Positions 22,657-35,800 of a stretch of 64,000 bases of DNA are shown here, piece by piece (positions within the stretch are counted from its first letter, which is position 1; each line of letters starts with the position of its first letter). Origin of the DNA: Cladorhizidae sp. MBARI D1340-BT2 (taxonomy: Eukaryota > Porifera > Demospongiae > Poecilosclerida > Cladorhizidae); the NCBI GenBank assembly GCA_028752905.1, contig JAQNBH010000015.1:34826163-34890162 (forward strand), read 5' to 3'. Position numbers and translations under genes: made by a program. The notes beneath the pieces are model-generated. The model saw only the letters and a program-made list of their open reading frames with translations. It was not told the origin of the DNA and searched no databases.

Positions 22657-22857
22657 TATCACCTTCTCAATAATCACCTTCAAATTTTATTCACTCGACA
22701 TTTCGACTACAGATGCTCTAGCCTTCATCAGGAATAATGTTGATTATTCCTGATGAAGGCTAGAGCATCTAGTCCAAACGTTGAGTGAATACAATTTGAT
22801 GTCGGTTATTGAGAAGGTGATTATAATGTTATTATGTCAACTGAGAGTTCATTGAGA
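22657..22857. mobile_element. Palindromic element with hammerhead-like cores, copy 1 (complete foldback)
   Basis: An inverted repeat of about 200 bp. The left arm begins ATCACCTTCTCAATAATC and the right arm ends GTTATTGAGAAGGTGATT, followed by CAACTGAGAGTTCATTGAG. Each arm, read outward from the centre (about 22741), has CCTGATGAAGGCTAGAGCAT, a stem and then (G/C)AAA and TCGAGTGAAT-like sequence. The + arm has CAAA in place of GAAA; the minus arm keeps GAAA. Confidence 0.8.
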
Positions 22858-23293
22858 ATGAAAACTACCAACCTTGCTGGCCACTTGCTGCAAAGTTACA
22901 GTGAGAGAGAGTACATAAGGAACTTTGAACTTGTTCAGACATTGTCTTGTCTGATGTCTGATAATGAATGAAATGATTGAAAATTAGCACATTTCCTGCG
23001 GAGGACACACCAATTAAATCATTATTCTTCATCTTCATGATGTACTAACTGTGTTTCAAGTTTCAGCTCATTATTCACCATTATTGAGTGATGATGCTCT
23101 TTATGCTCCCATTTCATGGGCTGAGAAGTGGACGAGAACAAGCACGAATAACATAACATGGCTTCCCCTAGAGCTGCACTGACCACACTTAATGTTTCTA
23201 ATGCAGTCAAAATAAATTACTTAGTACAAATGTTTGCATCATATGAAAGTTCCTTGTTTGTGATGAATGCTCAGTCTTTCATTTTCTCATGAG
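22858..23293. other. Unassigned intergenic sequence
   Basis: No gene or element recognised. Confidence 0.4.
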
Positions 23294-23672
23294 GTGGAGT
23301 CCAGTCATGTGCTCACATCACCCACCAGAGTCCAGTCCTGTGTTCACCTCACCTGCCAGAGTCCAGTCATGTGCTCACATCACCTGCCAGAGTCCAGTCA
23401 TGTGCTCACATCACCTGCCAGAGTGCAGTCATGTGCTCACCTCACCCACCAGAGTCCAGTCATGTGCTCACATCACCTGCCAGAGTCCAGTCATGTGCTC
23501 ACCTCACCTGCCAGAGTCCAGTCATGTGCTCACATCACCTGCCAGAGTCCAGTCATGTGCTCACATCACCTGCCAGAGTCCAGTCATGTGCTCACATCAC
23601 CTGCCAGAGTCCAGTCATGTGCTCACCTCACCTGCCAGAGTCCAGTCATGTGCTCACCTCACCCACCAGAGT
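23294..23672. repeat. 31-bp minisatellite abutting a hAT-like transposase
   Basis: About 12 copies of a 31-bp unit containing GAGTCCAGTCATGTGCTCAC and TCACCTGCCA. The period is not a multiple of three and has no stops, so all three + frames are open. Confidence 0.95.
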
Positions 23673-23689
23673 GAGGTGAGGTGAGGTGT

Positions 23690-24703
23690 TGACTGAAGCC
23701 CGATCTCGCATGAATGCTACCACATGGTTTGCTGGAATAGAAAGCTCAGTAGAAAGAGTAGCTATGAGTTGGCGTGCAACCTCCTCACCTGTCATCCATT
23801 TTGCAACTAACAAGGCAGCAAACCTGTTGTTTAATTTGCCAGTCATCATCCACATACCTCAGCACAACCACCATTGCTTCACAGACGTGCATAGTACCAT
23901 CGAAAATCACAGCCACCGACTTTCCTTCGGTTGCTCGTTTGATATCCTGTACTTCTTTGTCCAGAATGAAAGGTATTAACTGCCTTAACTTGGACGAATC
24001 ACACAGAGAGAATGCATGCTCCTCGAAGATATCTCGGAAACTGTCAACCTTCGAAAGTGGAACCCCAGCTTTCAAAAAAACTGTTACTACCTTTACTCTA
24101 TAAATTCGTGTACTTTCAGGCAAATTCTCACCTACTAGGTGGTGTTTTTAGCTGTATGCTTGGAGAGCTTTGGATATGTCCATTTGTTGCTTTTCATTAG
24201 TCTTCAAGCATTCTTTCCCCTTCTGATGCTTAACAGATTTTATGTGAAGCTTGATGACTTGTGACTTGACTGAAAGCTGCTCTCTGCAAGCTGAACAAAA
24301 CAGTGTTCCAGTGGTCACAGTTAGAGGCTCTCCAGGGTGCTCCTTCACACGGTCATATGGAGTAATAGATTTTGGAGTAATAGATTTTGGAGCAAATGCA
24401 GAATTCCTGCCTTTCTTACTCCGCTTCATACCCACAGGAGGGTTTGACTGGACTTTTAGTTTTCTTGCCAGATCTGAAGCTTTTGCTGCTTTGAGCCTGT
24501 CCAGCAGAGATACAACTTCTGATTGAGCTTCATCTTCATTGTGATCAGACAGCTGATCTTCAGAGTCACTGCTAGAAAGCACTTGGATAGAGCAACCATC
24601 AGCCAGTTCAGGAACACTAGATCTAGTGTCACTCTGAGGAATGCAGCTACTGCTACTACCACAAAGTCTAGCACTAGAGTTACTGGTATCCATTGAAACC
24701 ATG
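23690..24703 (-). pseudogene. hAT-like transposase remnant with N-terminal zinc finger
   Basis: Read on the minus strand. A 184-codon ORF (24702-24148) has a Ser/Asp/Glu-rich N-terminus, then a CxxC..Hx5H finger (LFCSACREQL ... HIKSVKHQKGKE), then DISKALQAYS. After a frame break near 24125-24150 the frame resumes with TRIYRVKVVTVFLKAGVPLS, IPFILDKE, SVAVIFDGTMHVCEA and VVLRYVDDDW. A second break lies near 23800, followed by EEVARQLI and AFMRDRASVN at 23690-23720. The order (finger, VIFDGT, RDRASVN) is that of hAT-like transposases common in invertebrates. The catalytic C-terminal half is missing because the 31-bp array begins directly after RDRASVN. Not a working gene. Confidence 0.7.
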
Positions 24704-25362
24704 TGGTCAACAGTTTTGTGAGCTGTAATTTTGAACTAAACTTCCTGTAAATAGAAGTAAATTTTGCCACAATTATATGTTGGGAACGCTTTAAGCTAAA
24801 ATTTACAAACTAATGGGAGTTAAAAACCCAAACTTATTCTGCAGGTTTTCAAGCATATCTATTTTACTTATATCACAGAACATTTTGTTATCATAAGGGT
24901 TTTCTTCCTGTGTGAAGCTTTTCAAAGGTCCTCTTATACCTTTATCGATGATTATTGTGGGCATGTTTAGGGGTGTGGTCATGGGTTGGGCTTGAATAGG
25001 TGTAGTTTGTCAGCTGGGTATGTTTGACAAATTTTAAATGCAAATCATATTGGCCTGTCAGTGATGGAATACCATCTTTAGACAACAAAAATGTATATAC
25101 CTCGTCTCTATAGACCTGTAGGCTGTAGCACTGTACCTTGCTAATGCAGCTTTAGCTACCTGATGACTGATGAGTGATAACACAGTGTACTAGAGGTTAG
25201 AAATGTCCTCTTATGGCTCTTAGCAGTTGTAGTACCCTTTGATACCACTCCAGACCAACAAAGGAGGTGTCACAATGATTATTCCTGGGAGTTGTGCCTA
25301 TTATTCTCCCCAAACTAAAGGACACCTTCAAATTAATCCCGGAAGAATTTGCCAGAGTCTAG
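24704..25362. other. Intergenic, nothing recognised
   Basis: AT-rich sequence with no gene, element or repeat that I can identify. Confidence 0.4.
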
Positions 25363-25545
25363 ACATGATGCTGTATATATATATATATATATAGGCACTG
25401 ATCATTCTCTGTGTGTATAACCATGACATGATGCTGTATATATATATATATATATAGGCACTGATCATTCTCTGTGTGTATAACCATGACATGATGCTAT
25501 ATATATAATATCCATAATTATAGGCACTGATCATTCTCCACACAA
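25363..25545. repeat. 62-bp tandem repeat with TA microsatellite
   Basis: Three copies of about 62 bp: GACATGATGCTGTATATA, a TA run, then GGCACTGATCATTCTC and TGTGTGTATAACC. The third copy is degraded. Confidence 0.9.
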
Positions 25546-26867
25546 CCAAGTAGCTCACTTCTCCAATTCCCCATGCAACTGCCACATCGACCACACGGAT
25601 GACCTCAATGTACACATGTGCTGCCCCACGTCCAACTATTTATGTGCATTGTTGCAATTTTATGTCGCACCTGAAAGTTGCTTCAATTGTCTATGTACAT
25701 GCCACACCTCCTTTCCCTCCCACTCTTTCCCCCTCCCCCTCTGATCCACCCACTCACACACATTTTATAATTGATTGTTGCTGAATTGTCTGTGTGCATA
25801 TTTTATATCAATATATACTGATGTGTAGCTTTAGATGGCTTGTAGTTTATTTTGTGTTGATGAAAAATCTTGATGAAAAATCTTGTGAACTTTTTAGTGA
25901 AATTTTTCCTTTTCACAGATGAGATAATAATTATATTCATAGGCCTGTGGTTTGATCAATCTAAGTAGCTTCTGTGTACACGTATGCACTTTGCTGGCAT
26001 AATAATGTGTAATTTCCCCCCCTTCTAGTGATTTCAGACGGGAAGAATTGACCATGTCATGTGATTTAGTCAAGTCTGATTGGACACGAGGTCTGTTTCA
26101 GCTGATGTCATTGAGTTCAGCTTGAGTGAATGGCATCTGAAATTGATGCTAACATTGAGGAGATTTGTGTCTGTGATTATCTGGGCCCCTATTACGTTGC
26201 ACTCGGAGAACGTAAATTAAAACAAATGGAAATAGCGGGAAACAGAAATGGGCAGGAAGCACAGAAATGGGCGGGAAACAGAATACCTGGCAAAGGTCAG
26301 GTCACTGCAGCAGCAACCTTTAAACGACCTCTGCACACGCGTTATGCGAGTTCTAACATAGTTAGTTGGCATGGGGGATTTGTGAGTTGCCATTGGCAAC
26401 TCGAAAGACAAATGTGCGGGTAAATCCAAAATGACCGACAATGCCCAAGTGCTATGTCATTTCTGCTATGTCATTTCTGGTAATGGTGACTTCTATATAG
26501 CAATTTTGAATCGACCTCTGAGGCTGTCACTGGTTCTGGGGGTGGGGGGGGGAGTTTACCCTTGTCACCAAGTCTTGGCTCTTGAAGGTGTATATATATA
26601 ACAGGCCAGAGAAAAATGGTAATTACAGGCAGACATTTAATTTTACTACTACAATATATATAGTAGTAGTAATGTTTCAATGAACTCGCAGATGACATTA
26701 AAAATTCCTTGAATCATGTGGACAATTAATGTTTTGTATGTAGGGGTTTTGTTATATTACATAAACAAAAAAACACATTAAGAAGTAATCAATAACAATT
26801 GAAAGGGAATAAATGAAACCCACAGGGCCATACAATAGAGAAGGAAACTACGATGTAAAAGCTAAGC
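25546..26867. other. Intergenic, nothing recognised
   Basis: Unique DNA. An open frame of 97 codons at 26130-26423 has no recognisable domain. Short G-run at 26538-26552 and a TA-rich inverted stretch near 26645-26672. Confidence 0.4.
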
Positions 26868-29800
26868 GGAGTGAGGTGCTAACAACTTGTACTGGAGTGA
26901 GTGTAAACAACTTGTACTGGAGTGAGTGTAAACAACTTGTACTGGAGTGAGTGTAAACAACTTGTACTGGAGTGAGTGTAAACAACTTGTACTGGAGTGA
27001 GTGTAAACAACTTGTACTGGAGTGAGTGTAAACAACTTGTACTGGAGTGAGGTGTAAACAACTTGTACTGGAGTGAGTGTAAACAACATGTACTGGAGTG
27101 AGTGTAAACAACATGTACTGGAGTGAGTGTAAACAACTTGTACTGGAGTGAGTGTAAACAACTTGTACTGGAGTGAGTGTAAACAACTTGTACTGGAGTG
27201 AGTGTAAACAACTTGTACTGGAGTGAGTGTAAACAACTTGTACTGGAGTGAGTGTAAACAACTTGTACTGGAGTGAGTGTAAACAACTTGTACTGGAGTG
27301 AGTGTAAACAACTTGTACTGGAGTGAGTGTAAACAACTTGTACTGGAGTGAGTGTAAACAACTTGTACTGGAGTGAGTGTAAACAACTTGTACTGGAGTG
27401 AGGTGTAAACAACTTGTACTGGAGTGAGTGTAAACAACTTGTACTGGAGTGAGTGTAAACAACTTGTACTGGAGTGAGTGACAACTTGTACTGGAGTGAG
27501 TGTAAACAACTTGTACTGGAGTGAGTGTAAACAACTTGTACTGGAGTGAGTGTAAACAACTTGTACTGGAGTGAGTGTAAACAACTTGTACTGGAGTGAG
27601 TGTAAACAACTTGTACTGGAGTGAGTGTAAACAACTTGTACTGGAGTGAGTGTAAACAACTTGTACTGGAGTGAGGTGTAAACAACTTGTACTGGAGTGA
27701 GTGTAAACAACTTGTACTGGAGTGAGTGTAAACAACTTGTACTGGAGTGAGTGACAACTTGTACTGGAGTGAGTGTAAACAACTTGTACTGGAGTGAGTG
27801 TAAACAACTTGTACTGGAGTGTGGTGTAAACAACTTGTACTGGAGTGAGTGTAAACAACTTGTACTGGAGTGAGGTGTAAACAACTTGTACTGGAGTGAG
27901 TGTAAACAACTTGTACTGGAGTGAGTGTAAACAACTTGTACTGGAGTGAGTGTAAACAACTTGTACTGGAGTGAGTGTAAACAACTTGTACTGGAGTGAG
28001 TGTAAACAACTTGTACTGGAGTGAGTGTAAACAACTTGTACTGGAGTGTGTGTAAACAACTTGTACTGGAGTGAGTGTAAACAACTTGTACTGGAGTGAG
28101 TGTAAACAACTTGTACTGGAGTGAGTGTAAACAACTTGTACTGGAGTGAGGTGTAAACAACTTGTACTGGAGTGAGTGTAAACAACTTGTACTGGAGTGA
28201 GTGTAAACAACTTGTACTGGAGTGAGTGTAAACAACTTGTACTGGAGTGAGTGTAAACAACTTGTACTGGAGTGAGTGTAAACAACTTGTACTGGAGTGA
28301 GTGTAAACAACTTGTACTGGAGTGAGTGTAAACAACTTGTACTGGAGTGTGTGTAAACAACTTGTACTGGAGTGAGTGTAAACAACTTGTACTGGAGTGA
28401 GTGTAAACAACTTGTACTGGAGTGAGTGTAAACAACTTGTACTGGAGTGTGGTGTAAACAACTTGTACTGGAGTGAGTGTAAACAACTTGTACTGGAGTG
28501 AGTGTAAACAACTTGTACTGGAGTGAGTGTAAACAACTTGTACTGGAGTGAGTGTAAACAACTTGTACTGGAGTGTGGTGTAAACAACTTGTACTGGAGT
28601 GAGTGTAAACAACTTGTACTGGAGTGAGTGTAAACAACTTGTACTGGAGTGTGTGTAAACAACTTGTACTGGAGTGAGTGTAAACAACTTGTACTGGAGT
28701 GAGGTGTAAACAACTTGTACTGGAGTGAGTGTAAACAACTTGTACTGGAGTGAGTGTAAACAACTTGTACTGGAGTGAGTGTAAACAACTTGTACTGGAG
28801 TGAGTGTAAACAACTTGTACTGGAGTGTGTGTAAACAACTTGTACTGGAGTGAGTGTAAACAACTTGTACTGGAGTGAGGTGTAAACAACTTGTACTGGA
28901 GTGAGTGTAAACAACTTGTACTGGAGTGAGTGTAAACAACTTGTACTGGAGTGAGTGTAAACAACTTGTACTGGAGTGAGTGTAAACAACTTGTACTGGA
29001 GTGAGTGTAAACAACTTGTACTGGAGTGAGGTGTAAACAACTTGTACTGGAGTGAGTGTAAACAACTTGTACTGGAGTGTGGTGTAAACAACTTGTACTG
29101 GAGTGAGTGTAAACAACTTGTACTGGAGTGAGTGTAAACAACTTGTACTGGAGTGAGTGTAAACAACTTGTACTGGAGTGAGTGTAAACAACTTGTACTG
29201 GAGTGAGTGTAAACAACTTGTACTGGAGTGAGTGTAAACAACTTGTACTAGAGTGAGTGTAAACAACTTGTACTGGAGTGAGTGTAAACAACTTGTACTG
29301 GAGTGTGTGTAAACAACTTGTACTGGAGTGAGTGTAAACAACTTGTACTGGAGTGAGGTGTAAACAACTTGTACTGGAGTGAGTGTAAACAACTTGTACT
29401 GGAGTGAGTGTAAACAACTTGTACTGGAGTGAGTGTAAACAACTTGTACTGGAGTGAGTGTAAACAACTTGTACTGGAGTGAGGTGTAAACAACTTGTAC
29501 TGGAGTGAGTGTAAACAACTTGTACTGGAGTGTGTGTAAACAACTTGTACTGGAGTGTGTGTAAACAACTTGTACTGGAGTGAGTGTAAACAACTTGTAC
29601 TGGAGTGTGGTGTAAACAACTTGTACTGGAGTGAGTGTAAACAACTTGTACTGGAGTGAGTGTAAACAACTTGTACTGGAGTGAGTGTAAACAACTTGTA
29701 CTGGAGTGAGTGTAAACAACTTGTACTGGAGTGAGTGTAAACAACTTGTACTGGAGTGTGTGTAAACAACTTGTACTGGAGTGAGTGTAAACAACTTGTA

Positions 29801-32800
29801 CTGGAGTGAGTGTAAACAACTTGTACTGGAGTGAGTGTAAACAACTTGTACTGGAGTGAGTGTAAACAACTTGTACTGGAGTGAGTGTAAACAACTTGTA
29901 CTGGAGTGAGTGTAAACAACTTGTACTGGAGTGAGTGTAAACAACTTGTACTGGAGTGAGGTGTAAACAACTTGTACTGGAGTGAGTGTAAACAACTTGT
30001 ACTGGAGTGAGTGTAAACAACTTGTACTGGAGTGAGGTGTAAACAACTTGTACTGGAGTGAGTGTAAACTACTTGTACTGGAGTGTGTGTAAACAACTTG
30101 TACTGGAGTGAGGTGTAAACAACTTGTACTGGAGTGAGGTGTAAACAACTTGTACTGGAGTGAGTGTAAACAACTTGTACTGGAGTGAGTGTAAACAACT
30201 TGTACTGGAGTGAGTGTAAACAACTTGTACTGGAGTGAGTGTAAACAACTTGTACTGGAGTGTGTGTAAACAACTTGTACTGGAGTGAGTGTAAACAACT
30301 TGTACTGGAGTGTGATGTAAACAACTTGTACTGGAGTGAGTGTAAACAACTTGTACTGGAGTGAGTGTAAACAACTTGTACTGGAGTGTGTGTAAACAAC
30401 TTGTACTGGAGTGAGTGTAAACAACTTGTACTGGAGTGAGTGTAAACAACTTGTACTGGAGTGAGTGTAAACAACTTGTACTGGAGTGAGTGTAAACAAC
30501 TTGTACTGGAGTGAGTGTAAACAACTTGTACTGGAGTGAGTGTAAACAACTTGTACTGGAGTGAGTGTAAACAACTTGTACTGGAGTGAGTGTAAACAAC
30601 TTGTACTGGAGTGAGTGTAAACAACTTGTACTGGAGTGAGTGTAAACAACTTGTACTGGAGTGAGTGTAAACAACTTGTACTGGAGTGAGTGTAAACAAC
30701 TTGTACTGGAGTGAGTGTAAACAACTTGTACTGGAGTGAGTGTAAACAACTTGTACTGGAGTGAGTGTAAACAACTTGTACTGGAGTGAGTGTAAACAAC
30801 TTGTACTGGAGTGAGTGTAAACAACTTGTACTGGAGTGAGTGTAAACAACTTGTACTGGAGTGAGTGTAAACAACTTGTACTGGAGTGTGTGTAAACAAC
30901 TTGTACTGGAGTGAGTGTAAACAACTTGTACTGGAGTGAGTGTAAACAACTTGTACTGGAGTGAGTGTAAACAACTTGTACTGGAGTGAGTGTAAACAAC
31001 TTGTACTGGAGTGAGTGTAAACAACTTGTACTGGAGTGAGTGTAAACAACTTGTACTGGAGTGAGTGTAAACAACTTGTACTGGAGTGAGTGTAAACAAC
31101 TTGTACTGGAGTGAGTGTAAACAACTTGTACTGGAGTGAGTGTAAACAACTTGTACTGGAGTGAGTGTAAACAACTTGTACTGGAGTGTGTGTAAACAAC
31201 TTGTACTGGAGTGAGTGTAAACAACTTGTACTGGAGTGGGTGTAAACAACTTGTACTGGAGTGAGTGTAAACAACTTGTACTGGAGTGTGTGTAAACAAC
31301 TTGTACTGGAGTGAGTGTAAACAACTTGTACTGGAGTGTAGTGTAAACAACTTGTACTGGAGTGAGTGTAAACAACTTGTACTGGAGTGAGTGTAAACAA
31401 CTTGTACTGGAGTGAGTGTAAACAACTTGTACTGGAGTGTGGTGTAAACAACTTGTACTGGAGTGAGTGTAAACAACTTGTACTGGAGTGAGTGTAAACA
31501 ACTTGTACTGGAGTGAGTGTAAACAACTTGTACTGGAGTGAGTGTAAACAACTTGTACTGGAGTGAGTGTAAACAACTTGTACTGGAGTGAGTGTAAACA
31601 ACTTGTACTGGAGTGAGTGTAAACAACTTGTACTGGAGTGAGTGTAAACAACTTGTACTGGAGTGTGTGTAAACAACTTGTACTGGAGTGAGTGTAAACA
31701 ACTTGTACTGGAGTGAGTGTAAACAACTTGTACTGGAGTGGGTGTAAACAACTTGTACTGGAGTGAGTGTAAACAACTTGTACTGGAGTGAGTGTAAACA
31801 ACTTGTACTGGAGTGAGTGTAAACAACTTGTACTGGAGTGAGTGTAAACAACTTGTACTGGAGTGAGTGTAAACAACTTGTACTGGAGTGAGTGTAAACA
31901 ACTTGTACTGGAGTGAGTGTAAACAACTTGTACTGGAGGACGGTGTAAATAACTTGTACTGGAGTGAGGTGTAAACAACTTGTACTGGAGTGAGGTGTAA
32001 ACAACTTGTACTGGAGTGAGTGTAAACAACTTGTACTGGAGTGTGGTGCTAACAACTTGTACTGGAGTGAGGTGTAAACAAGTTGTACTGGAGTGTGGTG
32101 CTAACAACTTGTACTGGAGTGAGGTGTAAACAAGTTGTACTGGAGTGTGGTGCTAACAACTTGTACTGGAGGACAGTGTTAACAACTTGTGCTGGAGTGT
32201 GGTGTAAACAACTTGTACTGGAGTGTGTGTAAACAACTTGTACTGGAGTGAGTGTAAACAACTTGTACTGGAGTGAGTGTAAACAACTTGTACTGGAATG
32301 TGGTGCTAACAACTTGTACTGGAGTGAGGTGTAAACAACTTGTACTGGAGTGTGGTGCTAACAACTTGTACTGGAGTGAGGTGTAAACAAGTTGTACTGG
32401 AGTGAGTGTAAACAACTTGTACTGGAGGACGGTGTTAACAACTTGTACTGGAGTGAGTGTAAACAACTTGTACTGGAGTGTGGTGTAAACAACTTGTACT
32501 GGAGTGTGGTGTAAACAATTTGTACTGGAGTGAGTGTAAACAACTTGTACTGGAGTGAATGTAAACAACTTGTACTGTAGTGAGGTGTAAACAACTTGTA
32601 CTGTAGTGAGGTGTAAACAACTTGTACTGGAGTGAGTGTAAACAACTTGTACTGGAGTGTGATGTAAACAACTTGTACTGGAGTGAGTGTAAACAACTTG
32701 TACTGGAGTGAGGTGTGCTAACAACTTGTACTGGAGTGAGGTGTAAACAACTTGTACTGGAGTGTGATGTAAACAACTTGTACTGGAGTGAGTGTAAACA

Positions 32801-35800
32801 ACTTGTACTGGAGTGAGTGTAAACAACTTGTACTGGAGTGAGTGTAAACAACTTGTACTGGAGTGAGTGTAAACAACTTGTACTGGAGTGAGTGTAAACA
32901 ACTTGTACTGGAGTGAGTGTAAACAACTTGTACTGGAGTGAGTGTAAACAACTTGTACTGGAGTGAGTGTAAACAACTTGTACTGGAGTGAGTGTAAACA
33001 ACTTGTACTGGAGTGAGTGTAAACAACTTGTACTGGAGTGAGTGTAAACAACTTGTACTGGAGTGAGTGTAAACAACTTGTACTGGAGTGAGTGTAAACA
33101 ACTTGTACTGGAGTGAGTGTAAACAACTTGTACTGGAGTGAGATGTAAACAACTTGTACTGGAGTGAGTGTAAACAACTTGTACTGGAGTGAGTGTAAAC
33201 AACTTGTACTGGAGTGAGGTGTAAACAACTTGTACTGGAGTGAGTGTAAACAACTTGTACTGGAGTGAGTGTAAACAACTTGTACTGGAGTGAGTGTAAA
33301 CAACTTGTACTGGAGTGAGTGTAAACAACTTGTACTGGAGTGTGTGTAAACAACTTGTACTGGAGTGAGGTGTAAACAACTTGTACTGGAGTGTGGTGTA
33401 AACAACTTGTACTGGAGTGTGGTGTAAATTACTTGTACTGGAGTGTGATGTAAACAACTTGTACTGGAGTGTGGTGTAAATTACTTGTACTGGAGTGTGA
33501 TGTAAACAACTTGTACTGGAGTGTGGTGTAAATTACTTGTACTGGAGTGTGATGTAAACAACTTGTACTGGAGTGAGTGTAAACAACTTGTACTGGAGTG
33601 AGGTGTTAACAATGTGTACTTGAGCGAGGTGTAAACAACTTGTACTGGAGTGGGTGTAAACAACTTGTACTGGAGTGGGTGTAAACAACTTGTACTGGAG
33701 TGTGGTGCTAACAACTTGTACTGGAGTGGGTGTAAACAACTTGTACTGGAGTGGGTGTAAACAACTTGTACTGGAGTGAGTGTAAACAACTTGTACTGGA
33801 GTGAGTGTAAACAACTTGTACTGGAGTGTGTGTAAACAACTTGTACTGGAGTGAGTGTAAACAACTTGTACTGGAGTGAGTGTAAACAACTTGTACTGGA
33901 GTGAGTGTAAACAACTTGTACTGGAGTGAGTGTAAACAACTTGTACTGGAGTGAGTGTAAACAACTTGTACTGGAGTGTGGTGTAAACAACTTGTACTGG
34001 AGTGCGGTGTAAACAACTTGTACTGGAGTGAGTGTAAACAACTTGTACTGGAGTGAGTGTAAACAACATGTACTGGAGTGAGTGTAAACAACTTGTACTG
34101 GAGTGAGTGTAAACAACTTGTACTGGAGTGAGTGTAAACAACTTGTACTGGAGTGAGTGTAAACAACTTGTACTGAAGTGAGGTGTAAACAACTTGTACT
34201 GGAGTGAGTGTAAACAACTTGTACTGGAGTGAGTGTAAACAACTTATACTGGAGTGAGGTGTAAACAACTTGTACTGGAGTGGGTGTAAACAACTTATAC
34301 TGGAGTGAGGTGTAAACAACTTGTACTGGAGTGGGTGTAAACAACTTATACTGGAGTGTGGTGTAAACAACTTGTACTGGAGTGAGTGTAAACAACTTGT
34401 ACTGGAGTGAGTGTAAACAACTTGTACTGGAGTGAGTGTAAACAACTTGTACTGGAGTGAGTGTAAACAACTTGTACTGGAGTGAGTGTAAACAACTTGT
34501 ACTGGAGTGAGTGTAAACAACTTGTACTGGAGTGAGTGTAAACAACTTGTACTGGAGTGAGTGTAAACAACTTGTACTGGAGTGAGTGTAAACAACTTGT
34601 ACTGGAGTGAGTGTAAACAACTTGTACTGGAGTGAGTGTAAACAACTTGTACTGGAGTGAGTGTAAACAACTTGTACTGGAGTGTGGTGTAAACAGCTTG
34701 TACTGGAGTGTGGTGTAAACTACTTGTACTGGAGTGAGGTGTAAACTACTTGTACTGGAGTGTAGTGTAAACAACTTGTACTGGAGTGAGTGTAAACAAC
34801 TTGTACTGGAGTGTGCTGTAAACAACTTGTACTGGAGTGAGTGTAAACAACTTGTACTGGAGTGTGTGTAAACAACTTGTACTGGAGTGTGGTGTAAACA
34901 ACTTGTACTGGAGTGAGTGTAAACAACTTGTACTGGAGTGAGTGTAAACAACTTGTACTGGAGTGAGTGTAAACAACTTGTACTGGAGTGTGTGTAAACA
35001 ACTTGTACTGGAGTGAGTGTAAACAACTTGTACTGGAGTGAGTGTAAACAACTTGTACTGGAGTGTGTGTAAACAACTTGTACTGGAGTGAGTGTAAACA
35101 ACTTGTACTGGAGTGAGTGTAAACAACTTGTACTGGAGTGAGTGTAAACAACTTGTACTGGAGTGAGTGTAAACAACTTGTACTGGAGTGAGTGTAAACA
35201 ACTTGTACTGGAGTGAGTGTAAACAACTTGTACTGGAGTGAGTGTAAACAACTTGTACTGGAGTGTGTGTAAACAACTTGTACTGGAGTGTGTGTAAACA
35301 ACTTGTACTGGAGTGAGTGTAAACAACTTGTACTGGAGTGAGTGTAAACAACTTGTACTGGAGTGAGTGTAAACAACTTGTACTGGAGTGAGTGTAAACA
35401 ACTTGTACTGGAGTGAGTGTAAACAACTTGTACTGGAGTGTGGTGTAAACAACTTGTACTGGAGTGCGGTGTAAACAACTTGTACTGGAGTGAGTGTAAA
35501 CAACTTGTACTGGAGTGAGTGTAAACAACATGTACTGGAGTGAGTGTAAACAACTTGTACTGGAGTGAGTGTAAACAACTTGTACTGGAGTGAGTGTAAA
35601 CAACTTGTACTGGAGTGAGTGTAAACAACTTGTACTGAAGTGAGGTGTAAACAACTTGTACTGGAGTGAGTGTAAACAACTTGTACTGGAGTGAGTGTAA
35701 ACAACTTATACTGGAGTGAGGTGTAAACAACTTGTACTGGAGTGGGTGTAAACAACTTATACTGGAGTGAGGTGTAAACAACTTGTACTGGAGTGGGTGT

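Noticed and set aside
23267..23684. Three + strand ORFs of 102-135 codons
   Set aside because: Same peptide repeated in three frames of the 31-bp minisatellite.
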